From Rhodococcus sp. IEGM 1409 (GTDB taxonomy: Bacteria > Actinomycetota > Actinomycetes > Mycobacteriales > Mycobacteriaceae): a stretch of DNA of 64,000 nucleotides. A program made the translations under genes and the position numbers. Within the stretch, counting starts at the first letter, position 1, and each line of letters begins with the position of its first letter. The stretch is from the NCBI RefSeq assembly GCF_030056735.1, contig NZ_JASHKN010000005.1, forward strand, positions 224,023 to 288,022, in the 5' to 3' direction. The notes under the pieces are model-generated. The model saw nothing but the letters and a program-made list of their open reading frames with translations, was not told the DNA's origin and did no database searches. Positions 27,256-34,736 of this stretch are shown here, piece by piece.

Positions 27256-28020
27256 GTGATCGTTGCACTCATCGACTCGGGACTGGGCCTGCTCCCTACC
27301 TCTGCGTGGCTCAGACGCCTGCGCCCGGATCTCGATCTGGTGCTGTCCCTGGATCCGGACGGCGCGCCTTGGGGGCCCAAGCCCGAGCCCTGGGTGATCG
27401 ACCGGGTCCTCGGTGCGGTGCGGCGGAGCCTCGATTGTGGGGCTCAGGTCATCGTTCTTCCGTGCAATACCGCCAGCGTCACTGCGCTGCCGCACGTCCG
27501 CGAGCTCGTCGGGCCGCAAGTGCCGGTCATCGGAACCGTGCCCGCGATCAAGCCCGCTGCCGCCGCGTGCGATTCAGTGGCGATCTGGGCGACCGCCGCT
27601 ACGACTGCCAGCCGGTACCAAGCCGACCTGATCGAGCAGTTCGGTAACGGCGCCAAGGTGGTCGGAGTGCCATGCCACGGCCTGGCCGATTCGATAGATC
27701 TCGGTGATCGCGCAGCCGCACTCGCTGCCATCGATTCCGCGGTTGCCCGTACCCCGGACGACGTCAGCGGCGTCGTCCTCGGGTGCACCCACTACCCTCT
27801 GCTCGCCGACGAAATCGCAGCGCGGCTGCCCGCCGGCGTCACACTGTTCGACAGCGCCGAAGCCGTTGCACGACAGACTTTGCGGCGGATCGACGGGCTC
27901 AGCACCGCGGGCGTGGGATCGGGAACCGTCGAGGTTTTTGTGAGCGGGCGGCCGGGCGCGCTACCGCCCAGCGCCGAAGCCTTCGACGCCGGGCGGTTGT
28001 TGGGCGCGATCAAAGCCTGA
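27256..28020 (+). CDS. Aspartate/glutamate racemase family protein
   Basis: 254 residues. Catalytic cysteine pair of cofactor-independent racemases: Cys70 in VLPCNTASV and Cys177 in VLGCTHYPLL, with the N-terminal IDSGLGLLP in place of the MurI consensus D-S-G-x-G-G. Similar to glutamate racemase but the missing glycine and the isolated position make a peptidoglycan role uncertain. GTG start 42 bases after the reductase gene. It might be a second racemase or a hydantoin/aspartate racemase relative. Confidence 0.75.
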   Translation: MIVALIDSGLGLLPTSAWLRRLRPDLDLVLSLDPDGAPWGPKPEPWVIDRVLGAVRRSLDCGAQVIVLPCNTASVTALPHVRELVGPQVPVIGTVPAIKPAAAACDSVAIWATAATTASRYQADLIEQFGNGAKVVGVPCHGLADSIDLGDRAAALAAIDSAVARTPDDVSGVVLGCTHYPLLADEIAARLPAGVTLFDSAEAVARQTLRRIDGLSTAGVGSGTVEVFVSGRPGALPPSAEAFDAGRLLGAIKA

Positions 28021-28046
28021 CCCGGCCCTGATACAGCCATTCATCA

Positions 28047-28112
28047 CTGGGCAGCTACGCCGCTCTGTCAATGGGCAGCTACGCCGCTCTGTCAATGGGC
28101 AGCTACGCCGCC
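28047..28112. repeat. 24-bp tandem repeat, about 2.75 copies
   Basis: Units at 28047-28070, 28071-28094 and a partial 28095-28112 share the core TGGGCAGCTACGCCGC. The repeat covers the 3' end of the SPW membrane protein gene (it encodes the last residues GVAAH and the stop) and extends past the stop into the convergent spacer. It therefore looks like duplication of the gene end. Confidence 0.92.
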
Positions 28113-28460
28113 GTGACCCCCGTGATGCATCCGCGCACTCATCACCGGCATCGCACTCACCGCGACCACGACGGTCAGGACCCCGACCACCCAGGCCGTC
28201 CACGACGCACCGCGCAGAGCGTCGAAGTTCATGACCCAAGGTGAAATGAACATCAAGACGCCGAAAACGCCCATCGCGTAATCCGCCATGGCCATGTCCG
28301 GACGAGCCATGTGCGCCAGACCCGACAGTGCAACCAGGACACCCAGGACGACGAGTGACCACATTGCCCGATCGGTGGTGTCGAGCCACATCGGCGAGAG
28401 AGCCGCAAAGACGCCGAGAACCACCGCGACGGCATCTTGCATTCGATTCCACGACTTCAT
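28092..28460 (-). CDS. SPW-repeat membrane protein
   Basis: 122 residues, four hydrophobic helices in two copies of the SPW repeat (AALSPMWLDTTDRAMWSLVV and the clearer FISPWVMNFDALRGASWTAW). Family function is unknown; it is common in actinobacteria and proteobacteria as a small inner-membrane protein. The C-terminus is histidine-rich (MHHGGHGG) and its stop codon lies inside a 24-bp tandem repeat. ATG 28460 has GGAGGTCTCGTC upstream. Confidence 0.82.
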   Translation of the reverse strand: MKSWNRMQDAVAVVLGVFAALSPMWLDTTDRAMWSLVVLGVLVALSGLAHMARPDMAMADYAMGVFGVLMFISPWVMNFDALRGASWTAWVVGVLTVVVAVSAMPVMSARMHHGGHGGVAAH

Positions 28461-28579
28461 GACGAGACCTCCAAAGACGAGAGTGTGTCCACCTGTAGTA
28501 CACGCCCGCGGCAGATCGAGATCAACTCTCCGCCAATTGCATTCGCGTTGCAGTTAGGGTCGATACGGAGGGCCGAATA

Positions 28580-28696
28580 TCAAGATTTGTGACCATTCGT
28601 CCGGATTGCCACGAGCCCGCGTGGCGCGCTTGCCGCGATATGTCCCGAGAGTGCCATGAGGGTGAGAGTGGTGAATGCGATAGCGGCGGTGATCAT
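28580..28696 (-). CDS. Possible 38-residue secreted or membrane peptide
   Basis: ATG 28696 is preceded by GAAAGGACC and opens a 38-codon frame whose first 20 residues are hydrophobic (MITAAIAFTTLTLMALSGHI), resembling a signal peptide or single helix. The rest is short and basic. It occupies the otherwise empty 361-bp spacer (28461-28821) between the SPW gene and the AlkD-like gene. No known family; may be spurious. Confidence 0.3.
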   Translation of the reverse strand: MITAAIAFTTLTLMALSGHIAASAPRGLVAIRTNGHKS

Positions 28697-28821
28697 GGGT
28701 GGTCCTTTCACTGACTGCCCTCGAGTGTCGTCCGCCGACCTGTGGCCGAGCCGGGCACACGGTGTGAAAACGCTGAGAGAATCGAAGAGTCCGCAAAGGT
28801 GACCCGTGAGAAGGTTCTGGG

Positions 28822-29559
28822 GTGACGCAATCGAGTGCCCAGGACGTGATCGAGCAGTTGGCCGATCTCGCGGATCCCGCCGATGCCGTCCACCTTCAGC
28901 GGTTCTTCAAGACGGGGCCGGGGGAGTACGGCGAGGGTGACGTGTTCATCGGAGTGCGAGTGCCGAAGACGCGTTCGGTGGTGAAGAAGCATGTGGGCCT
29001 CGCGTTGCCTCAGATACGCCTCCTTCTCGACAGCGACGTTCACGAGCACCGGTTGGCCGGGCTGCTGATCCTGGTCGCTCAATTCGAAAAAGTCAGTCGC
29101 CCAAAATTTTTCGACGACGAGAGTCGCGCCCGCATCGGCGACTTCTATCTCACCGCTGTCGAGGACGGGCGGGTGAACAATTGGGATCTCGTGGATTCGT
29201 CAGCCGGACAGATTCTCGGCGGCTGGCTGTACGACCGAGATCGCCGGCTGATCTTCGAGCTTTCCGATTCGGGTGACCTGTGGCGACGACGGGTGGCGCT
29301 GCTGACGACGTACGGATTCATCACACGCGGCGACGCGTCGACCACGCTCGAACTTGCCGCGCAGGTACTGGACGATCGACGGGACCTGACCCAGAAAGCG
29401 ATGGGCTGGATGCTCCGGGAGGTCGGCAAACGGGTGGATCGGGTTCTGTTGACCGGCTTCCTCGAGGAGAATGCAGGAGACATGGGCCGTACGGCGCTGA
29501 GCTACGCCTGTGAGCACTTGACCGCAGACGAGCGAGCGCACTTCCGAGCGGCCAGCTAG
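28822..29559 (+). CDS. DNA alkylation repair protein (AlkD-like HEAT repeats)
   Basis: 245 residues of helical repeats typical of AlkC/AlkD glycosylases. Family landmarks: RFFKTGPGEYGEGDVFIGVR near residue 27-46, the NNWDLVD motif (Trp and Asp that contact the lesion-bearing DNA), and KAMGWMLREVGKR late. AlkD removes 3- and 7-methylpurines without flipping the base. The start is GTG 28822. It lies alone between an empty spacer and a glycosyltransferase gene. Confidence 0.9.
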   Translation: MTQSSAQDVIEQLADLADPADAVHLQRFFKTGPGEYGEGDVFIGVRVPKTRSVVKKHVGLALPQIRLLLDSDVHEHRLAGLLILVAQFEKVSRPKFFDDESRARIGDFYLTAVEDGRVNNWDLVDSSAGQILGGWLYDRDRRLIFELSDSGDLWRRRVALLTTYGFITRGDASTTLELAAQVLDDRRDLTQKAMGWMLREVGKRVDRVLLTGFLEENAGDMGRTALSYACEHLTADERAHFRAAS

Positions 29560-29596
29560 CCGAGTACCGCTCGGTAGCTTGTGGGACGATCTCGGT

Positions 29597-30904
29597 ATGC
29601 CCGCCACCCGTGTCGAGGCGTCTCGAATTGTGACGATCGGTTCACTGATCGCTGCCGGCGTCGCAGCTCTGTGTTATCTCGTGTACTCCGTTCGAGCTGT
29701 CGAACCCGTTGATTTTCTCGTCTACCGCTACGCTGCCCAGGCATTCGCAGCCGGATCGAACATCTACGAGAACAACCTTGTCGGCTCGTTGATCGTCGAC
29801 GAGGGCATGCCTTTCACCTACACCCCGTTCGCGGTGATCTTTCTCTGGCCGACCGTTCTCTTCGACTGGTGGACGGCCTATCTGCTGTGGTCGGCGTTGT
29901 GCATCGCGGCAGTCGTGTGGACGGTCGCGAGGTTCACGCCCGCTCGCGTCCCGAAGCGGCCCCTGGTCCTGGCGGCACTGGTCCTGGCCGTGTCGGTGAC
30001 GCCCATCGTCAGTGCGCACATCTCCTTCGGCCAGGTGAACCTGGTGCTGATGGTGCTCGTACTGCTCGACATGACCCGCCGGGAGGATTCGAGATTCGGC
30101 CGATGGATTCCGCGAGGACTTCTGATCGGCGTCGCGGCCGCGATCAAGCTGACTCCGGCGCTGTTCGTCATCTACTTTCTCGTGACGAAGCAGTGGCGGC
30201 TCGCGATCTGGAGTTCGATCGGATTTGCCGCGTCAACTGCCGTCGCAGCACTGGTCGACCAGGCCGTCAGCTGGACCTTCTGGTCGGACGTCGTCTGGAA
30301 TCTCAGTGATCGGGTGGACTTGAGCGGGCAGGCGATCGCGAGTGCCGGCAACAGTTCGCTGCAGGGCGGACTTGCGGCGCTGGGCACGCAGACGGCGGCG
30401 CTGACGATGCCGTTGACCGTGCTGTGCGCGGCGGCAGCGCTCTGGGTCGCCCGAGATGTATATCGCGTCGGGCGTGCGGTCGATGCGGCGTTGGTGATCG
30501 GATTGAGCGCGCCGATCCTGTCGCCGATCAGCTGGATTCATCACTGGGTGTATCTCGTGCCGGCGGCTGTCACGGTTCTCTTTCGGCTTCGATCGCCGCT
30601 GCAGTTCGGTGCGGCCGCACTGGGGTTGGCCGTCGTCTACTGCGGGCCGAGTATGGGACAGCAGTTCATCGAGACGTCGCCGCTCCTGCTGCCGCTGGGG
30701 GTGGTCCTGCGGGAGGGTTTCCTGATCGTGACCCTCGTGCTGATCTTCGCGCTGTGGAGGTTGCCCACAACGGCGCCTGCGTGGGTTTCGGGGCGGGACT
30801 CGGAAGATGACTCGCAAGATGACAAAGCCCCCGATTCCGCAGGGAATCAGGGGCCGTCAAGCGTCGAAGCAGGGTTCAGAACTCGATCTTCAGGTGATCG
30901 GTGA
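29597..30904 (+). CDS. GT87-type polyprenol-phosphate-mannose mannosyltransferase
   Basis: 435 residues, about ten membrane helices. The N-terminal loop PVDFLVYRYAAQAFAAGSNI has the acidic residue expected to act in GT-C glycosyltransferases, and FTYTPFAVIFLWP and SWIHHWVYLVPA are typical of GT87 (PimE and AftC-neighbour) enzymes that use polyprenyl-phosphomannose for lipomannan or PIM extension. The hydrophilic tail after residue 390 (DSEDDSQDDKAPDSAGNQG) is encoded partly by a terminator hairpin of the opposing gene, so the natural stop may have been lost and the tail extended. ATG 29597 chosen by homology. It overlaps the end of kshB convergently by 29 bp. Confidence 0.85.
   Translation: MPATRVEASRIVTIGSLIAAGVAALCYLVYSVRAVEPVDFLVYRYAAQAFAAGSNIYENNLVGSLIVDEGMPFTYTPFAVIFLWPTVLFDWWTAYLLWSALCIAAVVWTVARFTPARVPKRPLVLAALVLAVSVTPIVSAHISFGQVNLVLMVLVLLDMTRREDSRFGRWIPRGLLIGVAAAIKLTPALFVIYFLVTKQWRLAIWSSIGFAASTAVAALVDQAVSWTFWSDVVWNLSDRVDLSGQAIASAGNSSLQGGLAALGTQTAALTMPLTVLCAAAALWVARDVYRVGRAVDAALVIGLSAPILSPISWIHHWVYLVPAAVTVLFRLRSPLQFGAAALGLAVVYCGPSMGQQFIETSPLLLPLGVVLREGFLIVTLVLIFALWRLPTTAPAWVSGRDSEDDSQDDKAPDSAGNQGPSSVEAGFRTRSSGDR
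30827..30854 (-). terminator. Intrinsic terminator for kshB, inside an opposing gene
   Basis: On the minus strand GCCCCTGATTCC pairs with GGAATCGGGGGC across a CTGC loop (one mismatch) and is followed by TTTGTC. It lies 21 bases after the kshB stop, within the last codons of the convergent mannosyltransferase gene. Confidence 0.75.
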
Positions 30905-31931
30905 CCGGCTTCGCCTGGCAACCGAGGATGTAGCCGTTCGCCACGTCCTCGGCGTCGAGGATTTCGGAGTTGTCCATCTGAACTTCGCCTTCGGTGACGG
31001 TGCAGGCACACGACCCGCACTCACCTTCCTGGCAGGAGTACGGAACGTCGAGGCCCTTGGCGAGCATGATGTCGACGAGCGTCTGCTTGCGAGGCCAGAC
31101 GAGGGTGTGGGTTTCACCGTCCAGTTCGACCTCGACAGTCGCGGCGTCGGCTGCTTCCTCGTCGGAGACTTCGGCTACCTCGACATCTCGGAACGGGTCT
31201 CCGGCGAGTGAATTGAAGACCTCGGCGTGAACCTGCGTGCGGGGCATGCCGGCCTCTGCCAGTGCCTTGTGGACGGCGTCCATGAAGGGGCCGGGGCCGC
31301 ACATGAAGGCTTCGTATGAGACAAAAGGCTTGGCCAGCGTCGCCAACTGCGAGACGGCGGGGAGCCCCTGCACGGTTTCGATCCAGTGGACCACGGTGAG
31401 GCGGCCGGGGTGTTGCGCGGCCAACTCGCGCAGTTCGGCGCCGAAGATGACGGACTTCTCGTCGCGGTTCGCGTAGATCAGCACGACATTGCCGTTGCCC
31501 TGTGTGAGGGCGGACTTGAGGATCGAGATCACCGGCGTGATCCCGCTGCCCGCACCGAAGAGCAGGAAGTCGTGATCTAGCGACTTGGGCGTGAAGACAC
31601 CTGACGGCGGCAGCACTTCGATGGTGTCGCCGACCTGGAGCTTGTCGCACAGCCAGTTGGAGCCGTAGCCGTCGACGGTTCGCTTGACGGTCACCTTGGG
31701 GGCGTCGTCGGTGAAGGGCGAACTGGCCAGGGAGTAGCAGCGTGCGACCGAGCCGGTCTGATCGCTGGGGATGCGCAGGGTCAGGAATTGACCGGGCTTG
31801 TAGTCGAACTTGTCCTTCAGTTCTGCGGGAATTTCGAACACCAGCGACCGGGCGTCGGAAGTCTCTTCGATGACTCCGGACACGGTGAGTACCGCCGATC
31901 GCGAGCTGTGCGGTACCTCGACTGTCGTCAT
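30876..31931 (-). CDS. kshB: 3-ketosteroid-9-alpha-hydroxylase reductase component
   Basis: 351 residues in three modules: FAD domain (RCYSLASSP), NAD domain (GAGSGITPVISIL and CGPGPFMDAV) and a C-terminal plant-type [2Fe-2S] ferredoxin with Cys at about 300, 305, 308 and 338 (C-x4-C-x2-C-x29-C). This is the KshB architecture; it feeds electrons to the Rieske oxygenase KshA that opens the steroid ring B. The start at 31931 is taken from homology. A perfect KstR-type palindrome lies 59 bp upstream, supporting a steroid/cholesterol role. kshA is not in this window. Phenylacetate-type reductases (PaaE) share the layout, so certainty is not absolute. Confidence 0.82.
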   Translation of the reverse strand: MTTVEVPHSSRSAVLTVSGVIEETSDARSLVFEIPAELKDKFDYKPGQFLTLRIPSDQTGSVARCYSLASSPFTDDAPKVTVKRTVDGYGSNWLCDKLQVGDTIEVLPPSGVFTPKSLDHDFLLFGAGSGITPVISILKSALTQGNGNVVLIYANRDEKSVIFGAELRELAAQHPGRLTVVHWIETVQGLPAVSQLATLAKPFVSYEAFMCGPGPFMDAVHKALAEAGMPRTQVHAEVFNSLAGDPFRDVEVAEVSDEEAADAATVEVELDGETHTLVWPRKQTLVDIMLAKGLDVPYSCQEGECGSCACTVTEGEVQMDNSEILDAEDVANGYILGCQAKPVTDHLKIEF

Positions 31932-31989
31932 CGCGAAGCTAGTCCTCTCGTGAAGCTGGGTAAAGCGCAGGTCAGTGAAGTGCAACATC

Positions 31990-32003
31990 TAGAACGTGTT
32001 CTA
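31990..32003. promoter_or_regulatory. KstR-type operator upstream of kshB
   Basis: TAGAACGTGTTCTA is a perfect 14-bp palindrome matching the KstR consensus TnnAACnnGTTnnA defined for the cholesterol regulon of mycobacteria and rhodococci. It lies 59 bp before the kshB start, where repression by KstR (released by a steroid-CoA thioester) is expected. Confidence 0.85.
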
Positions 32004-32292
32004 GTTCAATGTTAGCAGTGATGAAAAGCTACTGGGGATCGTAGTCGCCGAGCAACACGTTCCCGATCAGCGGGAACCAGGGCGGTCTGATCCGGCCGTC
32101 CTGGCGGTCCGGGGTGGCGACTACCTGCCCGAACGGGCGGTTCGCAGGCGGCGTCCGGGCGGTTGAGCTGCCGAAGCCTGTGCACGGGCTGTTTGTCGGT
32201 ACACAGTGGGAACCAGGTGAGACGCCGGTCACAAAGAATCGGCTCGAATCCCTCCCGCAGTCACATTCGTGCACATCCCCGAGGAGATACCG
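32004..32292 (+). promoter_or_regulatory. 289-bp control region of mdo
   Basis: Spacer between kshB and mdo, with no convincing coding frame. It contains a 10-bp direct repeat GGGAACCAGG at 32072-32081 and 32208-32217, 136 bp apart, and a GAGGAG ribosome site at 32281-32286. The size and repeats suggest activator sites, for example for the response regulator at 40358-41041, but no consensus is known to me. Confidence 0.45.
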
Positions 32293-33567
32293 ATGGCTAT
32301 CGAGCTCAACCAGATCTGGGACTTTCCCATCAAGGAGTTCCATCCCTTCCCGCGCGCCCTGATGGGTGTGGGCGCTCACGACATCATCGGTGTGGAGGCC
32401 AAGAATCTCGGCTTCAAGCGCACCCTTCTGATGACAACCGGTCTGCGCGGTTCGGGCATCATCGAGGAACTGGTCGGCAAGATCGAGTACCAGGGTGTCG
32501 AGGTCGTGCTCTACGACAAGGTCGAGTCGAATCCCAAGGACTACAACGTCATGGAGGCCGCGGCTCTCTACCAGAAGGAGAAGTGCGACTCGATCATCTC
32601 GATCGGCGGTGGTTCGAGCCACGACGCCGCCAAGGGTGCTCGCGTCGTGATCGCACACGACGGTCGCAACATCAACGAGTTCGAGGGCTTCGCCAAGTCC
32701 ACCAACAAGGAGAACCCGCCGCACATTGCCGTATCCACCACGGCTGGAACGGGTTCCGAGACGTCGTGGGCATACGTCATCACTGACACGTCGGACATGA
32801 ACAACCCACACAAGTGGGTCGGGTTCGACGAGGCGACCATCGTCACCTTGGCGATCGACGACCCGCTGCTCTACTACACCTGCCCCCAGCACTTCACTGC
32901 GTACTGCGGTTTCGACGTACTCGCGCACGGCAGTGAGCCTTTCGTGTCTCGTCTCGATTTCGCGCCTTCGCTCGGTAATGCGATCTACTCGGTCGAGTTG
33001 GTCGCGAAGAACCTGCGCGAGGCTGTCTTCGAGCCGCGTAACCTCAAGGCCCGTGAGGGAATGATGAACGCGCAGTACATTGCCGGGCAGGCCTTCAACT
33101 CCGGCGGCCTCGGCATCGTTCACTCGATCTCGCACGCGGTCAGTGCTTTCTTCGACAGCCATCACGGTTTGAACAACGCCATCGCGTTGCCGCGTGTGTG
33201 GGAGTACAACCTGCCTTCGCGCTACGAGCGCTACGCCCAGTTGGCCGGTGCACTCGGTGTCGACACTCGTAACCTCACCACGGTTCAGGCCGCAGATGCT
33301 GCCGTCGAGGCTGCCATCCGACTGGCCAAGGACGTCGGTATCCCCGACAACTTCGGTCAGGTTCGCACCGATTCGTACGCGAAGAACCAGATGAACACCA
33401 AGAAGTACGAGGGTCGTGGTGATGTCATCAAGGGTGACGAGAAGACTGTGCGCGCCATCTCCGAGCACATTCAGGACGATTGGTGCACCCCGGGTAACCC
33501 CCGTGAGGTCACCGTGGAGTCGATGATCCCGGTTGTCGATCACGCGATCAACAAGTCGTACTTTTAG
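32293..33567 (+). CDS. mdo: NDMA-dependent methanol/alcohol dehydrogenase (mycofactocin-associated)
   Basis: 424 residues, iron/zinc-type (family III) alcohol dehydrogenase. Nucleotide-binding glycines lie at 105-107 (SIGGGSSHDAAKG); metal ligands are Asp208, His212 (FDVLAHGSE), His277 or His281 (VHSISH) and His291 (HHGLNN). The sequence is of the nicotinoprotein class that keeps NAD tightly bound and is assayed with the dye NDMA; in actinobacteria its physiological acceptor is mycofactocin. It oxidises methanol and other short alcohols to aldehydes. ATG 32293 has GAGGAG upstream. Downstream lie hairpins and moxR; the mft locus is 15 kb away. Confidence 0.93.
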   Translation: MAIELNQIWDFPIKEFHPFPRALMGVGAHDIIGVEAKNLGFKRTLLMTTGLRGSGIIEELVGKIEYQGVEVVLYDKVESNPKDYNVMEAAALYQKEKCDSIISIGGGSSHDAAKGARVVIAHDGRNINEFEGFAKSTNKENPPHIAVSTTAGTGSETSWAYVITDTSDMNNPHKWVGFDEATIVTLAIDDPLLYYTCPQHFTAYCGFDVLAHGSEPFVSRLDFAPSLGNAIYSVELVAKNLREAVFEPRNLKAREGMMNAQYIAGQAFNSGGLGIVHSISHAVSAFFDSHHGLNNAIALPRVWEYNLPSRYERYAQLAGALGVDTRNLTTVQAADAAVEAAIRLAKDVGIPDNFGQVRTDSYAKNQMNTKKYEGRGDVIKGDEKTVRAISEHIQDDWCTPGNPREVTVESMIPVVDHAINKSYF

Positions 33568-33583
33568 CAGGGCCTCCGGCCCC

Positions 33584-33638
33584 GTGCGCGGTTAAGGAGT
33601 CCAGAGACTCCCTAACCGCGCACAGGGGCTGTGCCCCT
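33584..33638 (+). terminator. Two adjacent hairpins between mdo and moxR
   Basis: Hairpin 1: GTGCGCGGTTA (33584-33594) pairs with TAACCGCGCAC (33613-33623), continuing inward as GGAGTC/GACTCC with one mismatch and a 4-nt loop. Hairpin 2: AGGGGC/GCCCCT with a 3-nt loop at 33624-33638. No T-run follows, and the next start is 15 bases later. Likely a partial terminator or an mRNA stabiliser that lets mdo outproduce moxR. Confidence 0.65.
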
Positions 33639-33653
33639 ATCGAAAGGTGTTCC

Positions 33654-34736
33654 ATGTCCGGTCGCAGTTTCTCCAGTGGAATCGAAGTGAAAGATGCTCT
33701 GCGAGAGCAGGACTACATTGCCGATAACGAGTTCGCGGTAGTCGTTCATCTGGCGACGGCGCTGGGGCGCCCGCTCCTGCTCGAAGGGCCGGCCGGTGTC
33801 GGCAAGACGGAACTGGCGAAGTCGCTGGCTGCGATCGGGGGACGCAAGCTGGTGCGACTGCAGTGCTACGAGGGGTTGGACGACAATCGCGCCCTCTACG
33901 AATGGGACTACGCGAAGCAACTCCTGCACGTGCAGATGCTCCGCGACCGGATCAGCGATCAGGTTTCCGAGTTCGACAGCGTAGCCGAAGCGTCGAAGTT
34001 TCTGGCCGATCAGGATTTCGGGTTGTACTCCGAGAACTTCCTGTCCGTGCGGCCGCTGCTCGAAGCGATCCTCTCACCCGAACCGGTGGTGCTACTGGTC
34101 GACGAGGTGGACCGCACCGAGGAATCGATGGAAGCACTGCTACTGGAGATCCTTGCCGAACAGCAGATCACCATTCCCGAGGTCGGTACGTTCGTGGCCC
34201 GGTCGCAGCCCTGGGTCATCTTGACGTCCAACGACACTCGCGAACTCTCACCCGCGCTCAAGCGTCGGTGTCTGCATTACCATCTCGGCTATCCGACGTC
34301 GGAGCGTGAACGCGAGATCGTCACGGCCCGAGCGCCGGAGGTCGATGCGGCTACGGCCACCGAGGTTGTCGAACTCGCTCGCATTCTGCGTGATCTTCCG
34401 CTGCGCAAGAGCCCGTCCATTTCGGAGGTCATCGACGCGGCCAGGGCGGCAACAGTGCTCGCGGCCAGCGGATTCGACACCGGTTCCGACGCCAAGGTGC
34501 GCGACATCTTGCTGACGGCGTTGCTCAAGTACTCCTCCGACGTGACGCTGGCCAAGGAACGATTCGACGGAAAGCTTCTCGAATCTCCGTCGCGTGACGG
34601 TGGTGAACCGATCGAGCGAGCAACGGTGGCAAGCAAACCCGCCAACACGACGACGGCCGTGTTCCGGGGAACCGGCGGACGCGACCCCCATCAACAGGGA
34701 ATCCGCGGCGGCAGCGGAATCCGTTCGACGCGATGA
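33654..34736 (+). CDS. MoxR-family AAA+ ATPase
   Basis: 360 residues. Walker A GPAGVGKT at 45-52, Walker B VVLLVDEVDRTEE with Asp150-Glu151, sensor-1 region ILTSNDTRELSPALKRRC with the arginine finger, and a C-terminal lid. MoxR ATPases act as chaperones for cofactor or metal insertion, usually with a VWA-domain partner; the next gene encodes one and overlaps by four bases. Position directly behind the alcohol dehydrogenase suggests that Mdo (or the iron alcohol dehydrogenase at 37.7 kb) is the client. The last ~40 residues (TTAVFRGTGGRDPHQQGIRG) are low-complexity. Confidence 0.9.
   Translation: MSGRSFSSGIEVKDALREQDYIADNEFAVVVHLATALGRPLLLEGPAGVGKTELAKSLAAIGGRKLVRLQCYEGLDDNRALYEWDYAKQLLHVQMLRDRISDQVSEFDSVAEASKFLADQDFGLYSENFLSVRPLLEAILSPEPVVLLVDEVDRTEESMEALLLEILAEQQITIPEVGTFVARSQPWVILTSNDTRELSPALKRRCLHYHLGYPTSEREREIVTARAPEVDAATATEVVELARILRDLPLRKSPSISEVIDAARAATVLAASGFDTGSDAKVRDILLTALLKYSSDVTLAKERFDGKLLESPSRDGGEPIERATVASKPANTTTAVFRGTGGRDPHQQGIRGGSGIRSTR

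Noticed and set aside
26092-27519. Antisense frame of about 475 codons over the reductase and racemase genes
   Set aside because: Spans two genes with clear homology on the other strand; no domain of its own.
28047-28112. CRISPR-like short direct repeats
   Set aside because: Units are directly adjacent with no spacers and no cas genes; it is a simple tandem duplication of a gene end.
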